This document shows, piece after piece, positions 26,142-36,052 of a stretch of 64,000 nt of DNA (within the stretch, counting starts at the first letter, position 1; each line of letters begins with the position of its first letter). Made by a program: the position numbers and the translations under genes. A model generated the notes under the pieces. The model ran no database searches. It was not told where the DNA came from and saw only the letters and a program-made list of their open reading frames with translations. The stretch covers positions 1,488,001-1,552,000 of the forward strand of contig CAWBUL010000004.1 in NCBI GenBank assembly GCA_963791885.1. The letters are read 5' to 3'. This DNA comes from CAVSUZ01 sp963791885 (lineage in GTDB: Bacteria > Pseudomonadota > Alphaproteobacteria > Acetobacterales > Acetobacteraceae).

Positions 26142-26951
26142 CTATCCGGCTGCATGCACTGGAAGGAGTGATGCCTTCCAGCTTTCCAGAAATTCCAGGA
26201 GTTCATCGGGCGGAACGATCCAAAGGTCTGCAGCGGTGTCGCGAAAGTCGCTGCGGACCAGCACGCGAAGCCCTCGTCCTGCCAAGGCCTCAAAAGCATC
26301 CTCATCGGTCTGATCGTCCCCAAGGAAGGCGGCCGCGAGAGATGCGCTATCGCCTTCCTCGGCGAGCACCGCTCGGACCGAGTCTCCCTTATTCCGACCC
26401 CGCGCTCGGAGTTCCAAACCGCCGTCGAATGGGTGGAGTTCCAATCCGGACCCAGCGGCCAGCGGGGTCCACGCACCAGACACCACCTGACGAATGCTCT
26501 CGGCGTCATGGGTTGGAAGCCCACGCCAATGAACCGCCACGCTGACGGGCTTATCCTCGCGGTGCTGGCTCAGGCCGAGACGATCGAGACGGTCCCGCGC
26601 TTCACCGAGTTTGCCCTGGAAGACCGGGTCGAGCGGAAACAGCGTGTAGGCCCCGTCCACCGCCAGGTGTTCCCAGCCGTGCGAGCCCCAGATCTCCGGC
26701 AGAGGCGATAGGCCAATCAGGCGCGACACATCGGCGACCGCACGCCCGCTGATGATGACGACCCGCGTGCTGTGCTGGCTTATGATGTCAGCAAGAACAT
26801 CCCGAACGCCGGGATACGGAACGGCCTGGTCCCGGTCGGTTCGAAACGGAGCCAGCGTGCCGTCATAGTCCAACAGCAAGACCCGCCGGTCCGCCGTCCG
26901 TACGCGCTGGAAGAAGGATGGCAGGTCTTCAGCGTCCCGCAGGTAACGCAC
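26142..26951 (-). CDS. otsB: Trehalose-6-phosphate phosphatase OtsB
   Basis: HAD-superfamily phosphatase of 269 residues that converts trehalose 6-phosphate to trehalose. It shows the nucleophile motif DYDGTLAPF at residues 28-36, VVIISGR (motif II), the cap-domain SVAVHWRGLP and LELRARGRNKGDSV, and the terminal acidic motif GDDQTDEDAF. It begins 15 bases after the radA stop on the same strand. No trehalose-phosphate synthase (otsA) lies in the window, so the partner must be elsewhere. Confidence 0.92.
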   Translation of the reverse strand: MRYLRDAEDLPSFFQRVRTADRRVLLLDYDGTLAPFRTDRDQAVPYPGVRDVLADIISQHSTRVVIISGRAVADVSRLIGLSPLPEIWGSHGWEHLAVDGAYTLFPLDPVFQGKLGEARDRLDRLGLSQHREDKPVSVAVHWRGLPTHDAESIRQVVSGAWTPLAAGSGLELHPFDGGLELRARGRNKGDSVRAVLAEEGDSASLAAAFLGDDQTDEDAFEALAGRGLRVLVRSDFRDTAADLWIVPPDELLEFLESWKASLLPVHAAG

Positions 26952-26966
26952 AGCGCCTTCTCCGCC

Positions 26967-28335
26967 TCAGTCCGCCTTGAATCCGGCCACCAGATCCGCC
27001 GCGTGTCCGATCTCATTCAGCTGCAGTCCCTCGGGTGCGGCGACCGCCCGGCTACCGCGGGCAACGCGGCGCGGCAAACACGCGGTATCGAAGCCGAGCT
27101 TAGCGGCTTCCTTGAGCCGAGCCTCCGCCTGGGCGACCTGACGGACCTCTCCGGACAGGCCGATTTCCCCGAAGTAGACGGTGCCGGGGCTGGTCGGCCG
27201 ATCCGAGGCGGCAGAGGCGATGGCGGCGGCGACGGCGAGGTCGGCCGCGGGTTCGGCGATGCGCAGGCCGCCGGCGATGTTCAGGAAGACATCGGTCGCG
27301 GCCAGCTTGAGACCGCAGCGCGCTTCGAGCACCGCGAGCAGCATCGCCAGACGCCCGCCCTCCCACCCGACGACCGCGCGGCGCGGCGGCCCGCCGGAGT
27401 TGGGGGAGAGCAGGGCCTGCACCTCGACGAGGACGGGGCGGGTGCCTTCGAGGCCGGCGAAGACGGCACTGCCGGCGATATTGCCGCGGCGCTCGGCCAG
27501 GAAGAGGGCCGAGGGGTTTGGGACCTCGGCGAGGCCGCGATCGGTCATCTCGAAGACGCCGATCTCATCGGTGGCGCCGAAGCGGTTCTTGACGGCGCGG
27601 AGGATGCGGAACTGGTGGCCGCGCTCGCCTTCGAAGTAGAGGACGGCGTCGACCATGTGCTCCAGCACACGGGGGCCGGCGAGGCTGCCGTCCTTGGTGA
27701 CGTGGCCGACCAGGATCAGGGCGAAGCCGCGGGACTTGGCCATGCGGATCAGCTCGAACCCGGCGGCGCGGACCTGGGTGACGGTGCCGGGGGCGCTGTC
27801 GATCGTGTCGAGCCACATGGTCTGGATCGAGTTCGATCACCACCATCGTGGCCGGCGTCTGTTCGAGCGCGGCGGCGATGTCGCGGAGGTTGACGGCGGC
27901 GGCGAGGCCAATTTGCGCGTCACTGACGCCGAGGCGGCGGGCGCGGAGGCGGACCTGGTCGATGGACTCTTCGCCGGAAACGTAGAGGACGCGGCCGCCG
28001 GCGCGGGCCAGGCTGGCGGCGGCCTGGAGCAGGAGGGTGGACTTGCCGATGCCGGGGTCGCCGCCGACGAGTACGGCGGAGGCGGGGACGAGGCCTCCGC
28101 CCAGCACGCGATCCAGTTCCGCGATGGCGGTGGGAGTGCGGGGCGGCGGCTCGGCTTCGCCGGCCAGGCCGACGAAGGCAATGCCTCGGCCGGGCGCGGC
28201 TTTCGCGGCGGGGCCGGGGCGCGGGGTTTCCTCGACGATGGTGTTCCACTCGCCGCAGGATTCGCAGCGACCGGACCATTTGGATGTGACGGCGCCGCAG
28301 GACTGGCAGACGAAGCGGGCTACGGTGCGGGCCAT
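26967..28335 (-). CDS. radA: DNA repair protein RadA, with a single-base insertion
   Basis: RadA (Sms) is a RecA-like helicase that processes branched recombination intermediates. The N-terminal part (start 28335) has the zinc motif CQSCG...CESCGEWN and Walker A GGDPGIGKSTLLLQ; the C-terminal part has the RadA-specific KNRFG motif (VKNRFGATDEIGVFEM) and a Lon-like domain (FLNIAGGLRIAEPAADLAVA). They are in different frames: at 27831-27834 the plus strand reads GAGTTCGATC where the near-universal VVIDSIQTMWLDT requires GAGTCGATC, so one extra T is present. Corrected length is about 455 residues, normal. The extra base is probably a sequence error, as loss of RadA would not leave both halves conserved. 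Confidence 0.93.
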
Positions 28336-28398
28336 GGCGCCGGATTTACGCCATTGGGTGGAGTCCCGGGGAGGGGGGGTGTTGTGGGGGCGGCGTGT

Positions 28399-28450
28399 GT
28401 CTCGCGGCTGTCTCAGTTTTGTGTTTTGGAGGCTTGGGATCGTGGGGTGA
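28399..28450 (+). repeat. Intergenic repeat, copy 1
   Basis: 52-base unit beginning GTCTCGCGG, with the core TCTCAGTTTTGTGTTTTGGA, then GGATCGTGGGGTGA. Aligns without gaps with the copy at 28491-28542. Confidence 0.6.
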
Positions 28451-28490
28451 GGGAGGGATTAAGGAAGGCTTTCAGCACGGTCGGAAATTT

Positions 28491-28542
28491 GTCTCGCGAG
28501 AATCTTAGTTTTATGTTTTCGACGCCAAGGATCGTGTCGTGA
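28491..28542 (+). repeat. Intergenic repeat, copy 2
   Basis: 52-base unit beginning GTCTCGCGA with the core TCTTAGTTTTATGTTTTCGA and ending GGATCGTGTCGTGA; aligns with copy 1 along its length. Confidence 0.6.
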
Positions 28543-28620
28543 TACTGCGGGATACCTACGCATACTCACGCGACTGGCGGACCGGAGCCCTGAGGTGATC
28601 GAGTCCCTTCCAGGAGGGAG

Positions 28621-28673
28621 TTCTCATCTGAGTTCTCAGTTTTCGTCTTGGAACACCGTGCATCATGCATTGA
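28621..28673 (+). repeat. Intergenic repeat, copy 3 (most diverged)
   Basis: TTCTCATCTG, then TTCTCAGTTTTCGTCTTGGA and GCATCATGCATTGA match the core of copies 1 and 2 with more differences. Confidence 0.45.
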
Positions 28674-28710
28674 GACGGAATGCGCCCGTGGATCACCAGT
28701 GGGAAAGGCC

Positions 28711-28739
28711 ATTATAGCATTAGCTATAATAACGATCAA
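28711..28739 (-). promoter_or_regulatory. Sigma-70-like promoter overlapping a perfect palindrome, reading towards radA
   Basis: On the minus strand TTGATC (28739-28734), a 17-base spacer and TATAAT (28716-28711) form a near-consensus sigma-70 promoter. The -10 box lies in a perfect 8-bp inverted repeat ATTATAGC-ATTA-GCTATAAT (28711-28730), which could be an operator. The radA start is about 375 bases downstream, across the repeats, so the transcript would have a long leader or encode a small RNA. A TATAAT also exists on the plus strand (28725-28730) but without a good -35. Confidence 0.5.
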
Positions 28740-29086
28740 TGGTTAGTCGTTGACAATGGTGGCGTCTCGGTCGCTCTCGGGTGGCGATCCTGGTCTTTGT
28801 CGGTGCCCAGGCAGACGTTCACCAAAGCTTATCTTTCCTAGGAAATGCCGGTCTGGTGGACTCGTGAAGGATGCCGCGCGAGACGCCGCCGCGCGCCTCC
28901 GAGCGATGTCAGTCTGCTCCAACTCGTCGGAGGAAGCGATGGACCCGAACGTGACCGACCTTCAGTCGATCAGCGTCTATGGGCACGCCAGCGCGACTGT
29001 GAGTGGCTCGTTCCGAGCTACTTCCTTTCACGCCCAAGGATCTGCGCGTACGACGATTGAACCGATAAGGGGAACGGAGCGGCTCG

Positions 29087-29656
29087 ATGAGCGTGACTGT
29101 CATCCGTGATGGCGAGACCGCCTGGAGCCTGAGCGGTCAACATACCGGCACGACTGACATTCCGCTGACCGAAGCCGGCGGGCAGGCAGCAACCCGCCTC
29201 CGGCCGATGCTGGCGAGCCAGACCTTCACGGCGGTGCTGACCAGCCCGTTACAGCGCGCCCGCGAGACGTGCGAACTCGCGGGCCTCGGTGAGCAGGCGG
29301 TCGTCGACGCCGATCTCGTTGAGTGGAATTACGGGGAGTACGAAGGAAAGACCTTGGACGAGATCCACAAAACGGCGCCCGGCTGGCAAATATTTCACGA
29401 CGGAGCGCCCGGGGGCGAAACTCCCGCCCAGATCGGCGGCCGTGTCGATCGGGTGATTGCCCGCGTGCGCGGTATCAGAGGCGATGTGGTGCTGTTCGCG
29501 CACGGCCACGTGCTGCGCGTGCTCGCCGCGCGCTGGATTGGCTTGCCGCCGCGCGCCGGCGAAAACCTCCTGCTCGATACCGGCACGCTTTGCGTGCTGG
29601 ACCACTACCGCGACGTGCCCGCCCTCAAAATCTGGAACGGACCGCTTCCCGGCTGA
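29087..29656 (+). CDS. Histidine phosphatase family protein with altered RHG motif
   Basis: 189 residues of the phosphoglycerate-mutase-like histidine phosphatase fold. Family landmarks are SGQHTGTTDIPLTEAG, VLTSPLQRARET, LVEWNYGEYEGKT and FAHGHVLRVLAARW (second catalytic histidine). The N-terminal signature that should read RHGET reads RDGET (Asp8, codon GAT at 29108-29110), so the phospho-accepting histidine is lost. This is either an inactive paralogue or a one-base CAT to GAT error. It precedes glgP by 25 bases on the same strand, in a glycogen-use cluster, which suggests a sugar-phosphate substrate. Confidence 0.87.
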   Translation: MSVTVIRDGETAWSLSGQHTGTTDIPLTEAGGQAATRLRPMLASQTFTAVLTSPLQRARETCELAGLGEQAVVDADLVEWNYGEYEGKTLDEIHKTAPGWQIFHDGAPGGETPAQIGGRVDRVIARVRGIRGDVVLFAHGHVLRVLAARWIGLPPRAGENLLLDTGTLCVLDHYRDVPALKIWNGPLPG

Positions 29657-29681
29657 GCCGAGGCGGACCAGGGAGATCAGC

Positions 29682-32166
29682 ATGGACGAAGCGACCACCG
29701 TCGCCACGGCGATGAAGTCTGTGCAGCAGCATGCTCGGGCACGCACCTCCAATCGGATCGACGCCCTATTCGTTCAGCATCTTCTCTCCGACTCCGTCGT
29801 GGAGCCGACCGCCGCCAACGAGCGTCAGCGGTTCGAGGCCGCGGCGCGTTCGGTGCGCGATCTCCTGTCGCAACGCTGGATCGACACGCAGCGGTCCTAC
29901 GACCGCGAGAACCCGAAGCGCGTCTATTACCTCTCGATGGAGTTTCTCATCGGGCGGTCTCTGAGCAACAACATCACCAACCTGATGCTGCATCCGCTCA
30001 TCGACGCCGCGGCGCGTGAAAGCGGCCTCGACGTCATGGGCATGATCGAGCAGGAACCTGATGCCGGCCTCGGCAATGGCGGCCTAGGGCGGCTGGCGGC
30101 GTGCTTTCTCAACTCCATGGCCACCATGCAGCTTCCAGCTGTGGGCTATGGCCTGCGTTATGAATACGGCATGTTCAGGCAGTCCATTGTCAACGGCTGG
30201 CAGCGTGAGCGACCGGACAACTGGCTGCGCCGGCAAGACCCGTGGGAGGTCTCGCGCCTGGGGGAAGCCCTCGAAGTCAAACTCGGCTGCACCTTCGAGA
30301 TGCATCAGGGAAGCCTGCGGGTCGTGCCGAACCGTCCGTCAATCTTGATCGGCGTTCCGTACGACCGGCCGATCGTCGGTTTCGGTGGCAAGACGATCAA
30401 CACCTTGCGCCTTTGGAGCGCGGCGGCCCATGACTCCTTCGATTTCCAGGAGTTCAGCACAGGCGATTTCGTCGGCGCGCTGGTCGGCGGTATTGCGGCG
30501 CAGACGCTGACCCGCGTTCTCTATCCCGACGACTCGACCGAGATGGGCCAGGGCCTGCGCTTTGCACAGGAATACTTCCTCGTTGCCTGCTCGCTCGCCG
30601 ATCTCATATTGCGGTTCCGCCGCGACAACAACGACTGGGGCGCGCTGCCGGACAAGGCGGCGATTCAGCTCAACGACACTCATCCCACGCTCGCCGTACC
30701 CTGAGCTCATGCGCATCCTGCTCGACGAGGCGGGGCTCGGCTGGGACCAGGCTTGGGATCTGACGCAGCGTACGCTGGCCTATACCAACCACACGCTGCT
30801 TCCCGAGGCGCTCGAGAAATGGCCGCTGCACTACTTCCGGATCATGCTGCCACGTCAGCTTGAGATCATCTACGAAATAAATCGCCGCTTCCTCGACGAC
30901 GTGCGGCGACGCTATCCGGGGGACGAAGGGCGCGTCGAGCGCGTCAGCCTGATCGAGGAAGGGCCGGAAGACAAAGTCCGCATGGCCAATCTGGCGATCG
31001 TCGGATCGCACAGCACCAACGGCGTCGCTGCCATTCACTCGCAACTGCTGCGCACCATGACGGTGAAGGACCTAGCCGAGATCTTTCCGGAACGCTTCAA
31101 CAACAAGACAAACGGCGTCACGCCGCGACGTTGGCTGCTGCTTGCCAATCCGAGCCTCTCCCGGGCTATCACGAATGCTATCGGCGAAGGCTGGACGACC
31201 GACTTCGACCAGATCGCGAAGCTGAAACCGATCGCCGATGACCACAACTTCCGTCAGGCCTTCCTCGGCACGAAGCGCGATGCCAAGGTACGGTTCGGCA
31301 ACTGGTTAAAGGCGACGTCCAGCCAAGTTGTCGATCCGGACACCATCTTTGATTGCCAGATCAAGCGCATCCACGAATACAAACGGCAGATGCTGAACGC
31401 ACTTCGCGTTGTTATACTCTACAACCGGCTCCGAGCGAAGGGCGGTAACACCGATATGCCGCCGCGTACGTTCTTCTTCGCTGGAAAGGCGGCGCCTGCC
31501 TATTACCTTGCCAAGCTCATCATCAAGTTTATCAACAATCTCGCCGGTACGATTGATGGCGACCCTTCCGTGCGCGGACAGCTTAAGGTGGTATTTCTGC
31601 CGGATTACAGCGTTTCGCTTGCCGAGCGGCTCATTCCAGCTGCCGATGTCTCCAACCAGATCTCGGCCGCCGGGTACGAGGCCAGTGGTACGAGCAATAT
31701 GAAATTCATGATGAATGGCGCGCTGACCATCGGCACCCGCGATGGCGCGACGATCGAAATGGCCGAGGAAGCGGGAGAAGAAAACTTTTTCCTGTTTGGG
31801 CTGACCGCGCAACAGGTCGCCGATAGCCGTGGCTGGTACAACCCCTACTGGCACTACGAGAATGAGCCTGAGACGAAGGCCGCGCTCGATCTCATCGCCA
31901 ACGATTTCTTCAGCCAGAACGAGCGCAGCGCCTTCAGGCCGCTGATCGATACGCTGCTTAGGAGCGGCGATCATTACATGCACCTTGCCGACTGCACCGC
32001 GTATCTCGAAGCGGACCGGAAGCTTTGCGACCTCTATGCCGACGGTGATGCCTGGGCTCACAAGGCGATCCTCAATGTTGCAGGATCGGGCAAGTTCTCA
32101 AGCGATCGCACAATTTCACAATACGCGACCGAGATCTGGAACGTGAAGCCCTGCCCGGTGCTCTGA
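29682..32166 (+). CDS. glgP: Glycogen/starch phosphorylase, with a single-base insertion
   Basis: Releases glucose 1-phosphate from alpha-glucan using PLP and phosphate. Start ATG 29682 (MDEATTVATAM) follows GGGAG. Landmarks are VYYLSMEFLIGRSLSNN, GLGNGGLGRLAACFLNS, and the PLP-lysine segment GTSNMKFMMNGALTIGT with DGATIEMAEE. The frame breaks at 30699-30701, where TACCCTGAG should be TACCTGAG to read HPTLAVPELMRIL; one extra C in a short C-run. Corrected length is about 827 residues, standard for the family. The pgm gene follows 14 bases downstream, so glucose 1-phosphate would pass directly to glucose 6-phosphate. Confidence 0.95.
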
Positions 32167-32180
32167 GAGGAGTACGCACC

Positions 32181-33806
32181 ATGACGCTCTCGCCGCTCGC
32201 CGGTAAGCCAGCGCCAAAGGAATTGCTGGTCGATCTTGCCGCGCTTGAACGGGCATATTTCGAGCGGCGGCCAGACCCGGAAGAAGCCTCTCAGCGCGTC
32301 AGCTTCGGCACCAGCGGGCATCGCGGGTCGTCTCTGAACGGGTCGTTCACCGAGGCGCATATCGTGGCGATCACACAGGCGATCTGCGACTATCGGCGCG
32401 CGCAATCGATCACCGAGCCGCTTTTTATGGGCAAGGATACGCACGCGCTCTCCGGTCCGGCACAGCGCACGGCGCTTGAAGTGCTTGCGGGCAACGGGGT
32501 GTCAGCCGTGATCCAGCGCGACGACGGGTTCACCCCGACGCCGGTGATCTCGCATGCCATCCTGACGCGTAATCGCGGCCGTTGCGACGGGCTTGCCGAC
32601 GGCATCGTCATCACGCCATCGCACAATCCGCCGCAAGACGGCGGCTTCAAATACAACCCGACCAACGGTGGGCCTGCCGACACTGACGTCACGCACTGGG
32701 TCGAGCAACGGGCCAACGAGTTGCTGCGGGAACGGAATACCGGCGTGAGGCGCGTGGCGTTCAAACGCGCGCTCGGGGCGGAGACGACGGCTCAGGCCGA
32801 CCTGATGATGCCGTATGTCGAAGACCTCCGGCATGTGATCGACATGGAGGCGATCCGCGACGCGCGGCTGTCGCTTGCTGTCGACCCCCTGGGCGGCGCT
32901 GCCCTGCGTTACTGGGAACCGATCAACGCCGTCTACGACCTTGACATCCGCGTCACCAATCCGAACATCGATCCGACTTTTTCTTTTATGACAGTCGATC
33001 ATGACGGTGTCATTCGCATGGATTGTTCGAGCCCATACGCGATGGCTCGCCTTGTCGGCCTGAAGGACCATTACAAGGTTGCTTTCGCGAATGATCCGGA
33101 TTCCGACCGCCACGGCATCGTGACGCCGGGCGCCGGGCTGATGAACCCGAACCACTACCTTTCCGTCGCGATCGATTATCTGCTGGCGTACCGTCCCGAT
33201 TGGAAGCCAGAGGCGGCGGTGGGAAAGACCCTCGTAAGCAGCAGCATGATTGACCGCGTCGTGCAAAAGCACGGGCGATGGCTGTCGGAGGTACCAGTCG
33301 GTTTCAAGTGGTTCGCACCTGGCCTGTTTGATGGCTCATACTGTTTCGGAGGGGAGGAAAGCGCCGGCGCCAGCTTCCTGAGGCGCGACGGCGGCGTGTG
33401 GACGACGGATAAGGATGGGCCGATCATGGATTTGCTCGCGGCCGAGATCACTGCTCGCACAGGAAAGGACCCGGGAGAACACTACAAGGCGTTGACGGAG
33501 ACGTTTGGTGCGCCCGCCTACACGCGCATCGACGCGCCGGCGATGAAGGCGAAATTGGCGGGCCTATCGGCCGAGTTGGTGCGGGAGTTGACCCTGGCGG
33601 GCGAGCCGATCACGCAGATGCTGACGCGCGCCCCAGGAAACAACGCGCCGATTGGTGGTCTCAAGGTGACAACCGCGAGCGGCTGGTTCGCGGCGCGTCC
33701 GTCCGGGACTGAGGCGGTGTACAAGATCTACGCCGAGAGCTTCCGTGACGAAAAGCATCTGAAGATGCTTGTAGACGAGGCGCAGCAGATCATAGGCAGT
33801 ATCTGA
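32181..33806 (+). CDS. pgm: Phosphoglucomutase (alpha-D-glucose phosphate-specific)
   Basis: Interconverts glucose 1- and 6-phosphate. The 541-residue protein carries SFGTSGHRGSSLNGSF near the N-terminus, the phosphoserine loop ITPSHNPPQDGGFKYN, the Mg-binding NDPDSDRHGI, the sugar-binding GEESAGASF and the phosphate-binding ARPSGTEAVYKIY. A GAGAGGAG ribosome binding site precedes the ATG. It is the last gene of the phosphatase-glgP-pgm set; this set together with otsB points to storage-carbohydrate turnover. Confidence 0.96.
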   Translation: MTLSPLAGKPAPKELLVDLAALERAYFERRPDPEEASQRVSFGTSGHRGSSLNGSFTEAHIVAITQAICDYRRAQSITEPLFMGKDTHALSGPAQRTALEVLAGNGVSAVIQRDDGFTPTPVISHAILTRNRGRCDGLADGIVITPSHNPPQDGGFKYNPTNGGPADTDVTHWVEQRANELLRERNTGVRRVAFKRALGAETTAQADLMMPYVEDLRHVIDMEAIRDARLSLAVDPLGGAALRYWEPINAVYDLDIRVTNPNIDPTFSFMTVDHDGVIRMDCSSPYAMARLVGLKDHYKVAFANDPDSDRHGIVTPGAGLMNPNHYLSVAIDYLLAYRPDWKPEAAVGKTLVSSSMIDRVVQKHGRWLSEVPVGFKWFAPGLFDGSYCFGGEESAGASFLRRDGGVWTTDKDGPIMDLLAAEITARTGKDPGEHYKALTETFGAPAYTRIDAPAMKAKLAGLSAELVRELTLAGEPITQMLTRAPGNNAPIGGLKVTTASGWFAARPSGTEAVYKIYAESFRDEKHLKMLVDEAQQIIGSI

Positions 33807-33842
33807 CTGTGCTGGATATGGCGTCTCCTCTCCTGGGCCGGG

Positions 33843-34748
33843 CTAGGGATACAACTTTGCTTCGATCCGATAGAATTTTGCCGCAGTGTTTACCAGAATT
33901 TCCGCCTTTTCGGAGGTGTCAAAGGAATCAAGCCCGGCGAGGCAAGCAAACAACAAGCAAGACGGCTTCGCGCGGAGCTTGTCCACAGGCAAATTGGTGC
34001 CGAGCATGCAGCGATCGGGGCCGAACAGGTCGATCACGATGCGCATCGTGTCTGCGATGGAGGCCGGCGTCCACCCAGGATCGAGCACCGCAAAGCCCGA
34101 CAGCTTCACAAACACATTCGGCTGCGCCGCCATCTCGCTCACCCCGCGGCGCCACAGCGCAAGCCCCTCGGGCGAGCGGTCGATCGGCAGGCCCATATGC
34201 GTCAAAGCGATTGGCAGATCCGGGTGCGCGGCCGCAAGCCGTGCCGCGTCATGCATGACCGCCGGCGTCGCCTGCACGTCAAGCGACAAGCCGAAGCGAC
34301 CCAGCAGGTTCAAATTGCGTGAGAACCGATCATCGCAGAGGAGATTAGCTCCCGAACGCAAGGAAGAAAGCGCCTGACCGGGTTCAGTGGTCATCCGGCG
34401 AACACCGCGGACATTTGAAAAGCGGCACTGCGCTTCCAGCACCGGTAACGGATCAGGATCGGTCAAATCGACGTAGCAGACGATTGCCTGCGGATACTCA
34501 TCCTGATCGGCGACGCTTTGCAGCCACCTGGTCTCGCCGGCCGGATCCTCATGGCGCCAATTTGCCTCCACATGGACAGAGGCGACCGGGCGGATCTGAT
34601 CAAAGTCCGCGAGATAGTCTGTCAGGCGGTAATTTCGCTGCAAAGCAGCGTAATCACCCATATGGCTCGGCCCAACCGGAGCCAGCAGCCAGGGATAATG
34701 CGGATTGTTCGCCAGATCCCAGAGATGATGATGTGCATCGATGAACAT
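33843..34748 (-). CDS. Amidohydrolase family 2 protein, probable sugar lactonase
   Basis: 301-residue TIM-barrel metal-dependent hydrolase starting MFIDAHHHLWDL with the HxH metal motif; later ligands are in ALTHMGLPID and LGTNLPVDKLR. This subgroup includes L-fucono- and L-rhamnono-lactone hydrolases. Upstream in-frame extension to 34922 would enter the divergent gene and is rejected. It is divergent from the rhamnose-mutarotase-type gene (74 bases between starts), so both probably share a regulatory region in a deoxysugar catabolic locus. It converges on pgm. Confidence 0.82.
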   Translation of the reverse strand: MFIDAHHHLWDLANNPHYPWLLAPVGPSHMGDYAALQRNYRLTDYLADFDQIRPVASVHVEANWRHEDPAGETRWLQSVADQDEYPQAIVCYVDLTDPDPLPVLEAQCRFSNVRGVRRMTTEPGQALSSLRSGANLLCDDRFSRNLNLLGRFGLSLDVQATPAVMHDAARLAAAHPDLPIALTHMGLPIDRSPEGLALWRRGVSEMAAQPNVFVKLSGFAVLDPGWTPASIADTMRIVIDLFGPDRCMLGTNLPVDKLRAKPSCLLFACLAGLDSFDTSEKAEILVNTAAKFYRIEAKLYP

Positions 34749-34822
34749 CTGCGCGCCGGTTTGCCTTGCGCCGACGTTGACAGGAGCGGAGTGGTTGGTC
34801 AAAGGATCGCGCAGGCCGTTTG

Positions 34823-35143
34823 GTGAACAGGTTGCGCTACGCTTGGTGTATGAAACTGAAGCCCGGCAAAGCGCACGAATATAAGCGGCGCCATGACGAA
34901 ATCTGGCCGGAGATGCGCGCACTGTTGTCGGAGGCCGGCTATCGCGATTACGCCATTTTCCTGAATGAAGACATGATCATCGGCACGTTCTCGACAGATG
35001 ATCTCAAGCGCCTGCTCTTCATCCTCAAAGCCAGCCCCGTGGCCGCTCGATGGCGGGAATCAATGTCGGCATTGGTGGACAACGCTCCCGACGCGGCGAC
35101 CGGACACCAACCGCTGCTCGAACCACTCTTTCATTTTCCCTGA
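34823..35143 (+). CDS. rhaM: L-rhamnose mutarotase family protein
   Basis: 106-residue protein of the RhaM/DUF718 family, which interconverts anomers of L-rhamnose or L-fucose. Conserved positions are MKLKPGKAHEYKRRHDEIWP and AGYRDYAIFLNED with the catalytic histidine and tyrosine. A GTG at 34823 (MNRLRYAWCMKL) is preferred to a TTG one codon upstream. It leads the plus-strand uptake cluster; the first permease starts 5 bases after its stop. The precise sugar (rhamnose versus fucose) is not determined. Confidence 0.85.
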   Translation: MNRLRYAWCMKLKPGKAHEYKRRHDEIWPEMRALLSEAGYRDYAIFLNEDMIIGTFSTDDLKRLLFILKASPVAARWRESMSALVDNAPDAATGHQPLLEPLFHFP

Positions 35144-35148
35144 CCCAG

Positions 35149-36052
35149 ATGCCACAGACCTCGGCGGGCATGTCACTGATCCGTTGGCATCCGGTCCTGG
35201 TCACTGTGCTCATCTCACCTGTGGTGTTGGTGATGAGCGTTTTCGTTATCTATCCGCTGCTCAACGGCATCCGGCTAAGTTTTACGAACGCCTCTCCGCT
35301 TCGTCCGATCGTGCGCTATGTTGGGCTATCCAACTTTGTTCAGCTTCTCCTTGATTTCGAGCTTCTATGGGATCATCTGGAACAGCTTCTTCATGGTGGT
35401 GGTCGCAGTCGTCCTATCCCTGGCCGCGGGATTGGCGCTTGCGTTGCTGTTGAACCAGAGTCTCCGCGGAACGCAGTTTTTTCGCACGGTTATATTCCAA
35501 ATCTGGGTGGTGCCGTGGATTTCCGTGGCGATCCTGTGGGGCTGGATTTTCAATGCCGATTACGGGGTCATCAATTTTATCCTCATGGACCTTGGTGTGC
35601 TGGCAGGTCCACGAAACTGGCTGGCCAGCGACCTCAGCGCGCAGCTTGTCATCGCTCTGGCTTTCGCCTGGAGGATGATCCCGTTCATGATGGTGGTGTC
35701 CCTCGCTGCCCTGCAAAGCATACAAGTTGAAGTATTGGAGGCCGCATCAATCGACGGGGCCACCTATTTCGCGCGGCTAAGATTTGTTGTGCTCCCGCTG
35801 ATTCGCAACCTTCTGATGATCATCGGCTTGCTCCAGGCGGTGAAGCTCTTCCAGGAGATCACCCTGCCTTGGGTGCTGACGCAGGGCGGCCCGGGAAATG
35901 CCACGACGACGCTTAGCTTGTACGTTTACAAGCTGGCATTCCAACGGTGGAATTTCGGGCTGGCGTCGGCGGTCGGGACGGTGTGGCTCGTGATCGTGAT
36001 GGTGTTCGCGCTGCTGTATCTGCGGGTAGCGACCCGCAACCGCTGGGCATGA
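35149..36052 (+). CDS. Sugar ABC transporter permease (MalF type), with a single-base insertion
   Basis: Inner-membrane permease of a carbohydrate ABC importer. The N-terminal part (MPQTSAGMSLIRWHPVLV, then YPLLNGIRLSFTNAS, YVGLSNFVQLLLD) and C-terminal part (YGIIWNSFFMVVVAVVL ... EAASIDGATYFARLRFVVLP, the EAA loop) are in different frames. The switch lies at about 35353-35368; reading GATTTCGAG as GATTCGAG gives LLLDSSFYGIIWNS. Corrected length is about 300 residues with six membrane segments. The stop overlaps the next permease by 4 bases. The N-terminal part alone is truncated as given. Confidence 0.88.

Larger units (their letters stand above)
28336..29086. other. Intergenic region (751 bp) with repeats and a promoter-like palindrome
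   Basis: No convincing gene: the short open frames here have no recognisable family features. It contains three diverged copies of a roughly 52-bp sequence between 28399 and 28673 and an AT-rich palindromic promoter-like site at 28711-28739. The AT-richness around 28710-28760 stands out against the GC-rich surroundings. It separates the minus-strand radA from the plus-strand histidine phosphatase. Confidence 0.7.

Noticed and set aside
28750..29109. 119-codon frame upstream of the histidine phosphatase
   Set aside because: No ribosome binding site, no family features, and overlaps the phosphatase start; treated as intergenic.
29682..32166. Programmed frameshifting in glgP, radA, permease or symporter
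   Set aside because: No slippery heptamer or stimulator pattern was seen, these families are not known for recoding, and all events are the same type (one extra base), which fits sequence error better.
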